Shown here: piece by piece, positions 24,238 to 36,225 of the stretch
How positions within the stretch are numbered: the first letter of the stretch is position 1
Layout of the letters: each line of letters opens with the position of its first letter
DNA from: Rhyzopertha dominica
Lineage: Eukaryota; Arthropoda; Insecta; Coleoptera; Bostrichidae
DNA length: 64,000 bases
Direction: 5' to 3'
NCBI GenBank assembly: GCA_025024175.1
Contig: QCXZ01000086.1
Location: forward strand, 13,854,245 to 13,918,244
Program-made: the position numbers and the translations under genes
Notes under the pieces: model-generated
The model's database searches: none
What the model was told of the DNA's origin: nothing
The model's input: only the letters and a program-made list of their open reading frames with translations

Positions 24238-26013
24238 TTGGAAGATCTAACAGATGAAGATGTTCTAGATTTGATTGACGATTCGGATGTGGAGGTAGAC
24301 ATATCAGACGACGAAATAATTGAAGACGAAGTTATAAACGAGGCAACGGCAATGCATATCCTGGATGAAGATGAACTGCAAGGTGAAAAGTTCTTATCTG
24401 AAAATGAAACGGGAAAAGAAAAACCAGGAGTAAAAAATCAAACACAAAAATAATGTAAAACCTGTATGGAAAGACTGCGATATTGCTGAAGTAGATACTG
24501 CATTTACAGGTAGCTTTTCGGCACCTGAAAATTCTTTTACTCTCTTACAGTATTTCAAGATGTTTTGTGATGATACCATTTTTTGATGCTATAGCTTATC
24601 AAACTAATTTATATTCTACTCAAAAAAAACAGGAAAATCAATAGCCACTACTGCCGCAGAAATAGAACAATTTTTGGAATACATATTTTAAGCGGCATAG
24701 TTCGTGTTCCTAGCTACCGCATGTACTGGGCTACAGAAACAAGATATAACACAGTGGCAGATGCTATGTCACGAAATAGATTTGATAAACTCCGGACATT
24801 TTTGCATATAAATGACAATGCTGAAGCTCTTCAGAGAAATGATAAAAATTATGACAAACTTTTCAAAATTAGGCCATTGATAGTTAGCGTCCGAAAAAAT
24901 TTAAAAAACCTTGAACCAGAAGAATGCAACAGCATTGATGAGCTTATAATACCTTTCAAAGGTCACAGTAGCCTGAAACAATATATTAAAAATAAACCTC
25001 TTAGATGGGGTATAAAAGTTTTTGCTAGAGGAGGCAGTAGCGGCATACNATACGATTTTGAAGTTTATGTAGGAAAAGGTACCGCACCAGACCAGAAGGG
25101 ATTGGACATCAGTGGAGATATTGTACTGAGGTTGTTGGAGGATTTGCTGACAAATCAAAATTTTAAGGTTTTACTGATAACTGGTTTACATCTTACGATT
25201 TATTAGTTGCACTTAAAGAAAAGGGGTACCTTGCAACTGGAACAGTAAAAGCGAATCGTCTCAAAGGATGCAGTTTTACAGACGACAAGAGCTTGATGAA
25301 GAAAGGTAGAGGATCCAGCGATATGAGAACAATGGTAGAAAATGACATTACAGCAGTGAAATGGTTAGGCAATAAATCTGTAATAATTGCATCTATCTAT
25401 CGAGGCAAAAATCCTGTTGACAAGGTAAAACGATGGTGTTCAAAGACAAAAATGTATACAGATACACAGCGCCCTGCAGTAGTAAGAGAATATAATGCAT
25501 TTATGGGAGGTGTCGATTTGCATGACATGCAAGTAGAATTGTACCGGACAGATATTAGAGCTAAACGCTTTTACCTACGTATTGTTTTTCATTTAATTGA
25601 CACATGCGTAGTCAATACATGGCTACTTTATCGGAGACATTGTGTTCAGAAGAACTGCAAGCACATAACTCTATTAAAATTTAAATTATTTGTGACTTAC
25701 TGCACTTTTGAATGCAGGTAAGCTAGCTATATAAAATTGAATTGACAAAATAAATAAATAAATGTAATTTTCAGGTAAAATTATCGACCGCAAAAGAGGA
25801 AGACCATCGATTGAAATCTTCACACCTAAGAGGCGCGTGTTACAGCAGCGACCAGTGCCTGATGTACAATTTGATGGGTTAGGTCATTGGCCTGAGCATG
25901 CTGATCACAAAACACGTTGTAAACTATGCATTAAATCTTATTCCAGAATAAAATGTTCCAAATGCAAAGTTTTTCTTTGCCTCGATAAACAAAAAATTGT
26001 TTTCGTAATGTTA
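24238..26013 (+). pseudogene. piggyBac-like transposase, spliced, C-terminus cut by an LTR element
   Basis: A piggyBac (DDE_Tnp_1_7) transposase, which cuts and pastes at TTAA sites. The acidic N-terminus (MEDLTDEDVLDLIDD-type; the first codon is TTG in this copy) leads to a frameshift near 24450. The domain follows: SFTLLQYFKMFCDD region, YWATETRYNTVADAMSR, the first Asp in SIDELIIPFKG, the second in TDNWFTSYDL after a frameshift near 25180, and the last in AFMGGVDLHDM (about 25515). An intron with GTAAGC..TTTCAG at about 25719-25774 precedes a Cys-rich end (CKLCIKSYSRIKCSKC). The final codons are replaced by the LTR starting at 26014. Confidence 0.85.
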
Positions 26014-26335
26014 TGATCCCTAGAATTACGCCTAATTTCGGTTATCATACTCCTCGAGCCGACCACGTGCAGTGTCTTTCCTAATTCAATAAACTGTTAT
26101 ATTAATTGTGACTTTCGCCATATCTAAATAGTTTTGTTTGTTACAATTCGCAACATATAAAAAGGGTCTGTTTGAAATCAATTATAATTCATTTTTCCAA
26201 ATTCTACCGTAAGTGTCGGCTCCGCGCTCTACTATTTCTGCTATTTCAATTTTGTATTAAGTCCACTGTATTTTAGTAACTTATAATAAAACGCGTAAAA
26301 GCACACTTCGAATCCAACACACCTGGGCAACAACA
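26014..26335 (+). repeat. 5' LTR of element C
   Basis: Starts TGATCCC and ends CAACA just before the primer-binding region. Its first ~110 bases and the segment around 26190-26235 match the 3' copy. It joins directly to the piggyBac coding end. Confidence 0.75.
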
Positions 26336-26558
26336 TATTTGGCGCTGGGGGCACGATCCCTTCGATGCAATTGGCAATTGTGATATCAATCACGAGAAGG
26401 AAGAACTCAAAGGACATCCCAGACATCCAGGAACAACCAACTAGGTTCAAGGCAAGTGCACTTTTTTTCTTATTCCTACCTCTAAGTGAAACGACTCTTT
26501 CGCGCTCGCTTTTTTGTTTTATTACTATTTTCCTTATCTCATTTATTTTGTGATCACT

Positions 26559-27480
26559 ATGTCTACTCCCTCAACTTCCGCTGCTTCTGTTGGCAGTACA
26601 AATTCCACCGCGCAAAATTCTACAATCTACCGTTCCTGCAAAGTTTTATACCGGCGACGTTCGATGGTAATAGACTAGAAATTCATAAATTTATCAGTAA
26701 TTGCGAACAAGCTATTGGTTTGGCTACGAACGATCAAAAACCGGGTTTGCCCTCTTTTATTATCACGCGTTTGTCAGAAGCGCGTTCGCACAGCTGCGCA
26801 ACGAGTCCTTCGGGACTTGGGATGAGTTAAAAAACACATTGCTTACTCTATTCTCAGATAAAAAACATTCTGTCCAGTTGATGTAAGAATTAAATAATAC
26901 GCGACAAAATGCCAATGAATCCATCATGGATTTCCTTAATAGAATAGATCATCTACAAACACGATTATTAAATTCTATAACCGTACCTAGCAAAGTTACA
27001 CGCCCAGGCGCTACCTATATGATCAAACAATTGGCGTTACAACGCTTCATCTATCACTCAAATTCTTCTATATCAATGTGTTTGCGCAACCCCTTACACT
27101 TTCAGAGGCACTCAATACTGTAGCAGACGAGGAACGTGCTCTCCGTATAGTACGTCCTTAAAGTTTAGCTACCTCTTCAAAACCACCACAAATTCGACTA
27201 CGTCGACTGAATCCGAACAGTCCTCCCTGTACATTATGTGAATCTTCAAGGCACGCCACAAGAGATTGCTGGCTCCGTCAGTCAAACGAAACCCCTCAAT
27301 CAAACCCCGTCAAGGTATGCCGTTACTCTAAAAACAAAGAACATACTATTGACGAATGCCGCAAAAGACAGTATAATAATAATCGTAGACAACAACAAGC
27401 TGCTCAGATGAAGAGCAAAATTTTCGCGAAACCTCCGACGAACCTCTACAATCTCCGGTGGTCTCGTCGGAATGGCAATA
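26559..27480 (+). pseudogene. Element C: Gag with zinc knuckles
   Basis: ATG at 26559 opens a Ser/Thr-rich start that shifts frame near 26620 into a capsid-like segment (FIPATFDGNRLEIHKFISNC). Further breaks lie near 26760 and 26885. The region to 27120 has SIMDFLNRIDHLQTRL. A zinc knuckle (CTLCESSRHATRDC) begins at about 27228. A second (VCRYSKNKEHTIDEC, about 27313-27357) has Ser in place of its second Cys. A Gln/Asn/Arg-rich tail follows. The zinc knuckles set this Gag apart from the 47-kb element's Gag. Confidence 0.65.
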
Positions 27481-28308
27481 AAAAATCATCCGCAAATTAC
27501 TAAGCCAAGCACAAAGCCCTCTAACAAAATTCAATGCGGTCCGACACTAAATCTGCAAAATCGTTTTTTTACAATTCCTACTATAACTACTAAATCTCCT
27601 ATATCGCGCAAAATTCCCTCTGTATCTCATAAATCTATAACTACGAAATCTTCTACATCGAGCAAATCGCAAATGCTAAATCCAAATATTTCTAAAATGT
27701 ATAAATCAACTACTAAATCGAAAACGTATTTCCCTATTTGCTTTAAAACACAAAAACATTACTATTTACAAACTTATTTACAAAACCATCTTTTCAATTT
27801 TCTTCTCGACACAGGTGCGTGTACCAGCCTCATTACGACTAGTAAAAATTTTTACAAACTCAATGATACTGTCGATCCTACTAAAATTATTTCTATTTCC
27901 GGAGTAAACACACGTAATACAGTTGAAACTAAAGGTGTCGTCAATTTGCAACTTCAAACCTCCGATCGTTTAATCCCATGCCAATTCAACGTCATATCTG
28001 ATNATATCAATCTCCCATATGATGGTATTTTAGGATTAGACTTTCTCGAACACTACAAATCCGTAATTCGCTGCGAAAATCCTTTTCCTCGTCTCTATTT
28101 ATCTACTCTCAAATTACTAGTNAATCTTTCACGACCGCGCGATAACACTANCGGTGCTATCATTCTGAAACCCCGTAGTGAAACAATAATTCAAGTAACT
28201 GTTCGAAATCCTGAGATCCGCGAAGGCAACGGTCAACCCGTTATTATTGATATACAAGTTTATCTCGATAAAGCTATTTTAAAAGTCAACAAAATATACA
28301 CCTTATGA
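27472..28308 (+). pseudogene. Element C: protease joined to a deletion point
   Basis: A Thr/Ser/Lys-rich Pol N-terminus leads to the retropepsin at about 27800, with FLLDTGACTSLITTS containing the D-T-G triad, and GILGLDFLEHY near 28025. A linker follows (KPRSETIIQVTVRNPE). At about 28290 the sequence jumps straight into integrase C-terminal coding in another frame (TPYELVFGKK). About 2-2.5 kb of typical Pol is therefore missing. Several N bases lie within the ORF. Confidence 0.7.
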
Positions 28309-28690
28309 ATTAGTATTTGGAAAGAAAGCCACTATTCCAAACTCCCTAACAGCCAACCCAGAGTTTCGCTATACTTATGGTGACTATTATCATAATCTCA
28401 AATTAAAATTAAATCAAAGTTTCAAAATTGTAAGGGAAAATCTAGTAAATTCTAAAGAAAAATCCAAAATTTCAATACGATAGAAATATCGAATACGTCC
28501 AATATCAGGTATGAGATTATGTCTATCTCCGCAATGTAACACCTACAAGTAAACTAGCTCCCAAATATAAAGGTCACTACAAAATCTTACAAGTCTATCC
28601 TAACAACACCTATTTATTAGAAATTAATCGCAATAAAACTCAGACATATCACCATAATCTTCTAAAACCTTGTAACAACTTCGACTAACT
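28295..28690 (+). pseudogene. Element C: integrase C-terminal remnant
   Basis: Frames read TPYELVFGKK, a variable segment, then VTPTSKLAPKYKGHYKILQ and HHNLLKPC. These match the end of gypsy integrase, after the D,D,E core. The catalytic core is absent. Two frame changes occur (near 28470 and 28530). Confidence 0.6.
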
Positions 28691-28713
28691 CTTCTATTTC
28701 TATTCTATTTCAG

Positions 28714-30548
28714 ATGCATGCTACGCTTACTTTACTCTTTTTCCTATCTTTCTCCTTTGTCAATACTCTACCTTATATTAGCCAACCTCTGAATAATACC
28801 AGCGGAATGTTTAATCAAGAACTTGGTACTGTGCGCATTTCCCACAATTACTACACACTATTTTCTTTTTCTAACATTAGCATCTATGAAAATGAATTAC
28901 GCCTGCTACAAGAAATGTATATAAAAGGTGTAACTTATTGCACAAGTACTCCTCCCTCTATGACAAACTCCTCTGGATTTATTCCACGCTGTCCAAAACA
29001 ATTATACAACATCAAAACGAGATTGGTACTAAAATGCATGTCTATGCTGCGCTGTCTACACCTCAACCAACTTCAGATAGTACTATTTCGCTGTCATTAC
29101 ATTGGTACTGTCGAATGAAAAATTTTGATGCCATATGTCACATAATCGGACATCAATCAGATGATTTACCACTACGAGTTCGCCGAGGTTTAATGGATGG
29201 CGTCTCTTATGCTTTTAAATGGCTCTTCGGTATTCCAGACAGTGAAGATGCTGAATATTATACAAACGCAATCCACGCCTTAGAGTATCAAAATCATGAT
29301 ATTCAAAATCTCTTAAAACAGCAAGTTCACATCTTGGCCGACGCTGTCACTGATTATAATAAGTCCGCCACTCTTCGTAATCAGAATGAAAAACGACTTA
29401 ATCGAAATATTGCTNCTTTTAATAAATTCGCTCAAAATACTACTGATCGTCTCAATAGCTTAGAATTCACCAATACTATACAACAGCACTTCCATCAGCT
29501 GAAAGATATGATGATCGAATTAGAGGAAGAGCTAGATGTTACCATTTCTTCTATTCTTTTTTCAAAAAATAATGTCTTATATCCCTCTGTCGTCGCTCCT
29601 CGTGCGTTTCGCCAAGAACTTTTACGAATTCAAACCGGTCCAAATTTCGAGTTACCTATTGATCCAACAAATTATAATAATATTTACATGTACACGTCAC
29701 TTTGCTCCTTATCGGTCATTTGTTACAAAGGAGTATTGTTATACGCAATCAAAATTACGTTGGTCACAAAAGAGTTGTTTCAACCATCTCATACCTCTTC
29801 CAACTCAAGTCCAAATACTACGATCTATTCCTATATCGATCCTCTGTTTCCTTATCTAATCCTAAACACTCGACGCCTGAACTATGGCCAACTGCAAGAT
29901 CTGAGCACCTGCTACAAGTTGGACAACCAGGGTTACATTTGCCGCAACGGAATCACCTACAAAACGCAAGAACGGCCCGTCTGCGAAGTCACACTACGTG
30001 TCAAACAAGTTCGTCAAATTCCAACAAATTGCAACACGTACCATCACAACAGTAATGGAGATATGGCATCAATTAACAGTTCTACATCACCACCAATCCA
30101 ACTACTGGGACCATTAGCTGCGAAGATGCCAACAGGCCCATTGCCGACATTCTGCTTATGGGAACCGGCATTTTCACCATGGAACCAAAGTGTAAATGTT
30201 TTACTACATCATCAGCTCTCTATGCCACTACCAATGAAACTGGGAACATCACCCATTACATTCCAACTACGAACATCATTGATGACGAATGCTGCATCCA
30301 ACGACAAAATTTCCTCAAGGCTGAAGAAATGAAACCCATTCAATTAACTGATGTCAATCTCGATCACCTACGCCATTCGCAGGCCAAACTCCACGAACTC
30401 CACGAAGTTATTCAAAATAACATTAATCGTCCATTCATCATTCCCAATTCCAGTTGGGTAAACATTGCAATTGGTGCTGTTGCAATGATAGCAGCCTTTC
30501 TATTCATATGCTGTTGCTGCTGCCGTTGGTGTCGATGGAGGCCACTAT
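28714..30548 (+). pseudogene. Element C: env (F-like fusion glycoprotein), broken
   Basis: ATG at 28714 starts a hydrophobic signal peptide (TLLFFLSFSFVNTLP). The first open part runs to about 28940, after which the coding moves to another frame that stays open to about 29690. A furin-like site, RVRR, precedes GLMDGVSYAFKWLFG at about 29175. A long helical region with Gln/Asn heptads follows (29270-29540). Further breaks lie near 29690 and 29880. The C-terminal part has a membrane anchor (IAIGAVAMIAAFLFI) and a Cys cluster at 30466-30545. In structure it is an insect retrovirus-type envelope, unlike a simple gypsy element. Confidence 0.7.
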
Positions 30549-31075
30549 GATGGATCCGGAAAATCTGCAATTCCAGCGATTGCCAAAGATACGCCATCTG
30601 CATCAACAACACCAACACCATCCACGGCCGGGATCCCGTACGCCGAGGAGGTGGTGACAGCATCGGCATGGTTCAGCTTCAAACCAAGGAGGTCATGGAA
30701 GACTTCGACCAAATCATCCGCCAACACGGCTCTCGTTCCTGCTCCCGGATATCCTTGGACCAACCACTGGATCCAGACACCGCCTGTTCATCGAAGCGGT
30801 TCAGAGTGTAGTTGAATCAATTGGACTCTATATCCATTTGGACTCATGTCTAATAATGCAACCAACTATGGCTATTATTTTTATTCAAACAACTACTATA
30901 TTTACTACATTTTCTATATCCACCCCTTCGAATTATTCACTTTATTTTAATCTTTTTATGTTTTGATAGGTTTAGATTTCAGTTTTATGATAATATTGTT
31001 TGCTTAGTAGTCATTAGTGTTTTGTACCTTTATATACCTCCGCCACAGAACACTTAACAGGAGGGGGGTATCTTA

Positions 31076-31245
31076 TGATCCCTAGAATTACGCCTAATTT
31101 CGGTTATCACACTCCTCGAGCCGACCACGTGCAATGTCTTTCCTAATGCAATAAACTGTTATATTAATTGGACCATAATTCATAATTCATTTTGCCAAAT
31201 GCTATCGTAAGTGTCGGCTCCGCGCTCTACTATTCTGTACTATTC
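31076..31245 (+). repeat. 3' LTR of element C, truncated
   Basis: Copies the start of the 5' LTR, then lacks about 80 bases corresponding to 26125-26185, and stops matching near 31245. The last ~90 bases of the LTR are missing. Confidence 0.7.
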
Positions 31246-31331
31246 TGTGTAATTTGGGCTGGAAGAGTTAAGAATAATTCAAAAGATAGAAACTGGTGAG
31301 TGATGAGCTCGAGTAATTGCTTGTTTATCCT

Positions 31332-31745
31332 AATAATTTAATGTCCTGTCATAGTTTGATTTTAATTCGGTACGTTTCTGTTTGGTTTACAGTCATTCAG
31401 CTTAAGAGAGAGTGGTAACCATACAGTGTAGGGAGTAGTGTAGTGTACGATTACGATTACACTTACACGTGCGCGCCCTCCTAGCTTACACTTTTAGTTC
31501 AGATAAAATTATTTAACGACGAGCTCGTCATATTTTCGGATTTGGAAATTATAGAAATGCAAAATATTATATATAAACGATTTACTTTAATAGGGCACAA
31601 TTCAAGAATCTCATATTCTATACGCTAGTCAAGTTCTATTGGTCACTAAGAAAAATGGAGGAAAGCTATTGTGTATTGGTTACAGAGAACTTAATAAAAT
31701 TCAATTAATCCATAAGTTCAATTTACAATCGAAATAGGCAACAAC
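31332..31745 (+). mobile_element. Fragment of a mag-like gypsy related to element B
   Basis: 31332-31510 matches 18362-18550 (TAATTTAATGTCCTGTCATAG onwards) with indels. About 100 bp later, 31620-31740 encodes a reverse transcriptase piece (LLVTKKNGG, YRELNKI). It appears to be an internally deleted relative of element B. Confidence 0.6.
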
Positions 31746-33185
31746 TCATGTCTAAATTTCCTAAATTTAAAACTGTCCCGAGCCAAACAGTAAAATATCC
31801 GCTAAGTGTCCCTAAAGATTAGTTGCGTTGATTACCTGTAACGCCTAAATCGGTAGCTTTGAGACAGCCTTTAGTATGAGACTTGCTAGCAGATCGTACA
31901 GGTCGATGAAGGTGATGTTCACTGATGGGAATGATATGGGAAATTGATAGTTTGGTATTAAGAACTAGAAAGGTGAGAGTTTCAAGTGGAAAGTCTGTAT
32001 CAGAGTGTAATTGTAATGCCACATATCATTTTAAGCGCAATGTTCCTCATTTAAAAATACCAGGCCATATAATAAAAATGTTGATTCTGTCACGCCGCGA
32101 TTCAGTTATTGTTGTTATTCAAATCCGAACACTGAATGTCCGTTAAAAAAAACTACTAAATCTAAGTCATGGGCGTTATTGCCTTTTGAGGCTGGTACAT
32201 ATAGCTTTGTCTTGGTGTTATGTCGTGAATAATCTCCACTATTAATTAGTAGACTAATCTCACTACTATTGCTGTTGCAGGATAGTTAAATAAAACTCCA
32301 GGCTAAACACATCCTTTTACTTGCCACTCCCAAACCATATTAATTCCGTTTTACAAAAAGTTCACAAAAAGTTATCCTCCCCACGACCTTATCACCATAT
32401 CATATACAGAACACTTGGCTAACCGGTGACATCATAACGCAGAAAAGAAATGCACAGGCATATTTCAATCGAGGGCGTGATCCACTTGTTTATAGTGGAG
32501 CGGCACGTAGCATTTGCTTACGTTTTGGCAGGACAAAATTTTACCGATGGTCCTAGTTTTGTAATTCAAACGATCCCAAATTAATCCGAGCTTTCTAAAT
32601 AAAACACATTTAGTTTATTTTCATTAATATTGAAATAAACACTTGAATTTAGATATCATTATGTAAATTAATCAACTTTACAGTTAGGTACATCACGAAT
32701 GCTCTGATTAGTAGCATTTAGCGCATCATTAAATGTTATGTAGGGTAGAACCTAATAGGTATGTGTTAACAGATTATTAAATAAATAGCTGTGCCAGAAA
32801 ATATCACCTGTCGTTAATACAATAATTGATGGCAATTGTTAGTTTCTAAATATTTTATTCAAGCAAATATTTATTCTTATCATTAATATATAGGGTTCGT
32901 TCCTGATCCGTAGTAAAACGAGTAATATTTATTTATTGGTATTTTGATCCCTTACAAATCATTAAATGCCTTAAAGATTTGATCAAAACTTTTGAAAGCT
33001 TACAACGAATCATTAATGATCCAACGAGTAAAGACTTCCAAAATTGTTGTAAAGAAGTCTGGCCTGTTTACTATCTGATAGCGGTGGCTTTGCCTCGCAG
33101 GACTGACTAGATAAAATGTTATAATAGCATAAATATCGATTCGTTACTTACAAGGAGGCAAAAAAAATCTGAGGACGAAATAAAG
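31746..33185. other. Spacer, no supported gene
   Basis: Short ORFs only. 31925-32146 contains Cys and His residues but no recognisable finger spacing. I saw nothing further to report here. Confidence 0.35.
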
Positions 33186-33189
33186 CCAT

Positions 33190-33604
33190 TGGTGTGAGCC
33201 CAAACAAGGCGCTAATGGTTTATCGAATTTTGTCACAGGGTCAGACGGTGCCGTTGGGATAAACGGTGATAAACGTATCAAAGATTCGAGATGAGATGGA
33301 GCTGTGGATGCAGAAGCATCAAGTTGAACAGAAAGCGAAGTTCGACCAAAAACGAAGCGGAACCCTTGAATGTGAAGAAGGTGATCTCGTTGTTTCGAGG
33401 CACGAGTACTCCGGTACAGGGAGTGGTCTGAAGCTGATTGCCCAAATCTCGCAAGCTTTCTGGTTTTCTAAGGTGCTGAGAAGAGACCAATATGAGGTCG
33501 CTGATATCCCGGAAAAGTACTCGAGCGGGATGAAGCTGCACCGGAGTGGTTTGGGTGGCTGTTATGCGCCCTTAGATCCGGATGTAGGCATGAGAGGGTG
33601 GTGA
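33190..33604 (+). pseudogene. Gypsy integrase C-terminal fragment (mag-like)
   Basis: Begins with SPNKALMVYRILS, the segment that ends the integrase core region in mag-like elements, then AKFDQKRSGTLECEEGDLVV, and FSKVLRRDQYEVADI of the C-terminal domain. It is truncated on the left, with no D,D,E motifs. It may belong to the same old insertion as 31332-31745. Confidence 0.7.
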
Positions 33605-34859
33605 GGTCCTCTCATGGATGACAGGGTGTGCCTGTGGAAGATGGTCCTCCAGAGGTAAGTGGATAGTGGAAGCGCGGAGATCTTGCGGCTCGGATTGAGC
33701 GGAAGCGCAAGGTCTTCGTGGCTATCCGGTTGGAATGTTGTTAGGTACACGTACATTCCTAGGGTCAATGGATAAGGAGAACCTATGTGACACGTATTTT
33801 AAGGTAGTTTAAGTTAGCTATCCATATATTAATTATGCCTCAGAAGTAATAATAGTCGTATTATTTCTTTCGTTTTACTAATTAAACATGGCCATGTTAA
33901 CCTTGTAATTTTACGTTTAAGGTGGCATCGTGTTAGCGGGCCAGTTAGGCGATGCAGTTGAAAAACTATAATTTTTTATATTTTCCTTTATTACATTGTA
34001 AAAAGAAATTCTTTTTGTGGCCCGATATCTCATGCTCGTGGGTGAGCTTCAGTCTGCCATGATGGAGAGTCAAGGATCATCCCAGGGGTGCGCTCTGGCA
34101 TGAGGTCAAGCGAGGACGCTTTTGATGTCAGGAAAGACCGTGTTAGCGTAGCCACGAATTCCAGGGACCATCGTGGGCAACATAGCCAGAGCGATTAATA
34201 ACACACGTAGGCGCCGATAAGCGGGTGATCGGAAAGAAAAACAAACAGGCTGAGACGGCAAGAAAGCAAGCATGATGAAATCGGAACTTCGGTTCGAGCA
34301 TTCATTGTATACAGATGAAAATAATTGGTGTAACGCTCTCGAAATAAATTTGTCAATTTTTCTTGAAGANTAATTACTTTTACGTTATTTTTCTTACAGA
34401 ATGTTCTTGAATAGTTTAAATATTATATTTTGGATAAAAATGCATTGGTATGTTTTCATTTTAGTTAACGAACATTTATAAATTACGTTAAGCAAAACTT
34501 GTGCGCCATCATATGCAAGACTACAAATACATGTTAGGAATGAAAGCTTTTTGATTAAGTATCAATTTCTTAAGAACTTCCCCGATTCCATTCAAACCAC
34601 GCTTATCAAGCCCATTAAGTAATATGAAGTTAATTACTTTTACTGCGATATAAGAAAAAAACCTCTGGTATTCAGCTGTTTTGTGCATTGGTGGTACGAG
34701 CAGATGCTTACCTCAAACGTGAATATTGTGGACTTCTGACTGAAATGTTAATGTTTTTAATAGATATTTAGGCTTACCAAGTTTGAGGATTCTAAAGAAT
34801 AGACAGCACATACAGCAAAACCGTCTTTAATTTAAATTTAGCCAATTCAGAGCTAATAT
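33605..34859. other. Spacer with a GC-rich patch
   Basis: 34020-34260 is clearly more GC-rich than its surroundings and has no ORF. It may be the untranslated 3' region or LTR of the gypsy fragment just upstream, but I could not find a second copy. The remainder is AT-rich without genes. Confidence 0.35.
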
Positions 34860-35870
34860 GCCACTTCTCACACTGTCCATTCGTCTTAAATTGAGAATGA
34901 GCGTGACACAAGCATTTTGTACAAGCTGTAAACGAGCACATTTCGCTTCGTCAGTGCAAGGCCATACACAGGATTACAATGATTCTTATAAGCAAGTACT
35001 AATGAGTTGCAAAGTGCCACTTTAGTGTTGAAATTCAAAAGACCTTTAGCAGCGTAAATTAGTCTTAGTTTCGAAAATGAAGATTTGATTAAATGATTTA
35101 CGTGTTTGTCAAATTTAAATTCAGAGTCCAGAAATACACAAATTTTTTACATCACATCGCCATTTAAAGCGATTTTAATACGTGGGGCAACTCAAAGTTT
35201 AACTGCTCTAGGGCCAAATAGCACAACCCTAGACTTCGCCGGGTTAAGAGCCAATGAGTACTTAACTACAAGTCAGATCGGTGTTAATCCTGGAATTAGC
35301 AAATTCTGTTTGGGACACCATCGGAGGAGAAATAAATCTGTGTGTCATCTCCATAATGATGACTTCGACAATATTGCAAAGCTTGATCAAACGATGAAAC
35401 GTATATGGTAAATAGCAAGGACCCAAACACTGACCCTTGCGGTAGATAGCTAATACAAGCAAAAGGATCGGATATCACCTCCCTGTACTTTACCATTTGT
35501 AATCTAGCACTGAGGTAGTTAGTCATCAATTCCATTGCGTTGAAAGAAAAACCAATATGATGCAGCATGGCAGTCGTAAGTTTATGGCTGATTCTATCAA
35601 ACGCCTTTGTATAATCTAATAAAACAAGTGCAGTTAACATACCTTTATCAGTGACAGTTCTGATATCGTCTGTTACAGTTAAGAGCTGTAGAGCAACTGT
35701 GGCGACTGCGGAAACCGAACTGATTTTCAGGTACAAAACGGAAATTATAAGTTGTCCGGAATTTTTGGGAAAATTATCAAACGTTTTCAAAATTTTGTGT
35801 ACACAACAATATTGGCCGTTAAAATTAACTTTGACAAATTTTGTCACTGCAACTCTTATTTTCAACTCTC
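34860..35870 (-). pseudogene. LINE reverse transcriptase fragment (Jockey/CR1-like)
   Basis: On the minus strand the 35296-35865 frame has LLDYTKAFDRISH, LSARLQMVKY, YLPQGSVFGSLLF and YGDDTQIYFS, covering the central reverse transcriptase motifs. The catalytic pair is kept, with G for the usual A in Y-A-D-D. Frame changes near 35290 lead into a C-terminal segment with FKFDKHVNHLIKS, YAAKGLLNF and NPVYGLALT at 35130-34950. The upstream motifs and endonuclease are absent. The motif set differs from the LINE at 4 kb. Confidence 0.75.
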
Positions 35871-36157
35871 TAGCCTACGCAGACAATGACTGCGTTGCGG
35901 ATGCCGGTTTTGCTCTGTGGCTCTGTACTCAGTAAACTTTGGCAATGACGTTATGCGTTTAACGTCTATCGCTTGATAATTGTTGATAAATCTATGGTCA
36001 ATCGGTCTCTCCCAGCTTTTGTGTGATCTTATTCTTGTTTGTGCATTTGAAACCTTCAATAAGTCAGGGAATGCGGAAACTTTGAGGTAAGTTATATATA
36101 CCTAACCTATATGATAATGGTAATTTATGGTCAAAATTTTTTGTTTCAAAATTAGGA

Positions 36158-36225
36158 TGGCATCATCTAACAAGCCCAAGGGTTTGTGTACTTTTGCTGA
36201 TAATCTTCGTTCAAAATATTGTGAC
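36158..36225 (+). pseudogene. Possible N-terminal exon of the hAT transposase at 37.8 kb
   Basis: ATG at 36157 opens a Lys-rich stretch (MASSNKPKGLCTFADNLRSK) that resembles the start of BED-finger hAT transposases. Directly after it comes GC-rich unrelated DNA up to about 37740, where the hAT catalytic region begins. The link is inferred from position and style only. Confidence 0.3.

Larger units (their letters stand above)
26014..31245 (+). mobile_element. env-containing gypsy element lacking RT and integrase core (element C)
   Basis: The LTR starts TGATCCCTAGAATTACGCC at 26014 and recurs at 31076. A GGCGCTGGGGGCACGATCC primer-binding region follows the 5' LTR at 26340, and the purine tract GAGGGGGG precedes the 3' LTR. 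Gag, protease, the integrase tail and env remain. Reverse transcriptase, RNase H and the integrase core are missing. The 3' LTR is truncated and has an internal deletion relative to the 5' LTR. Confidence 0.8.
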
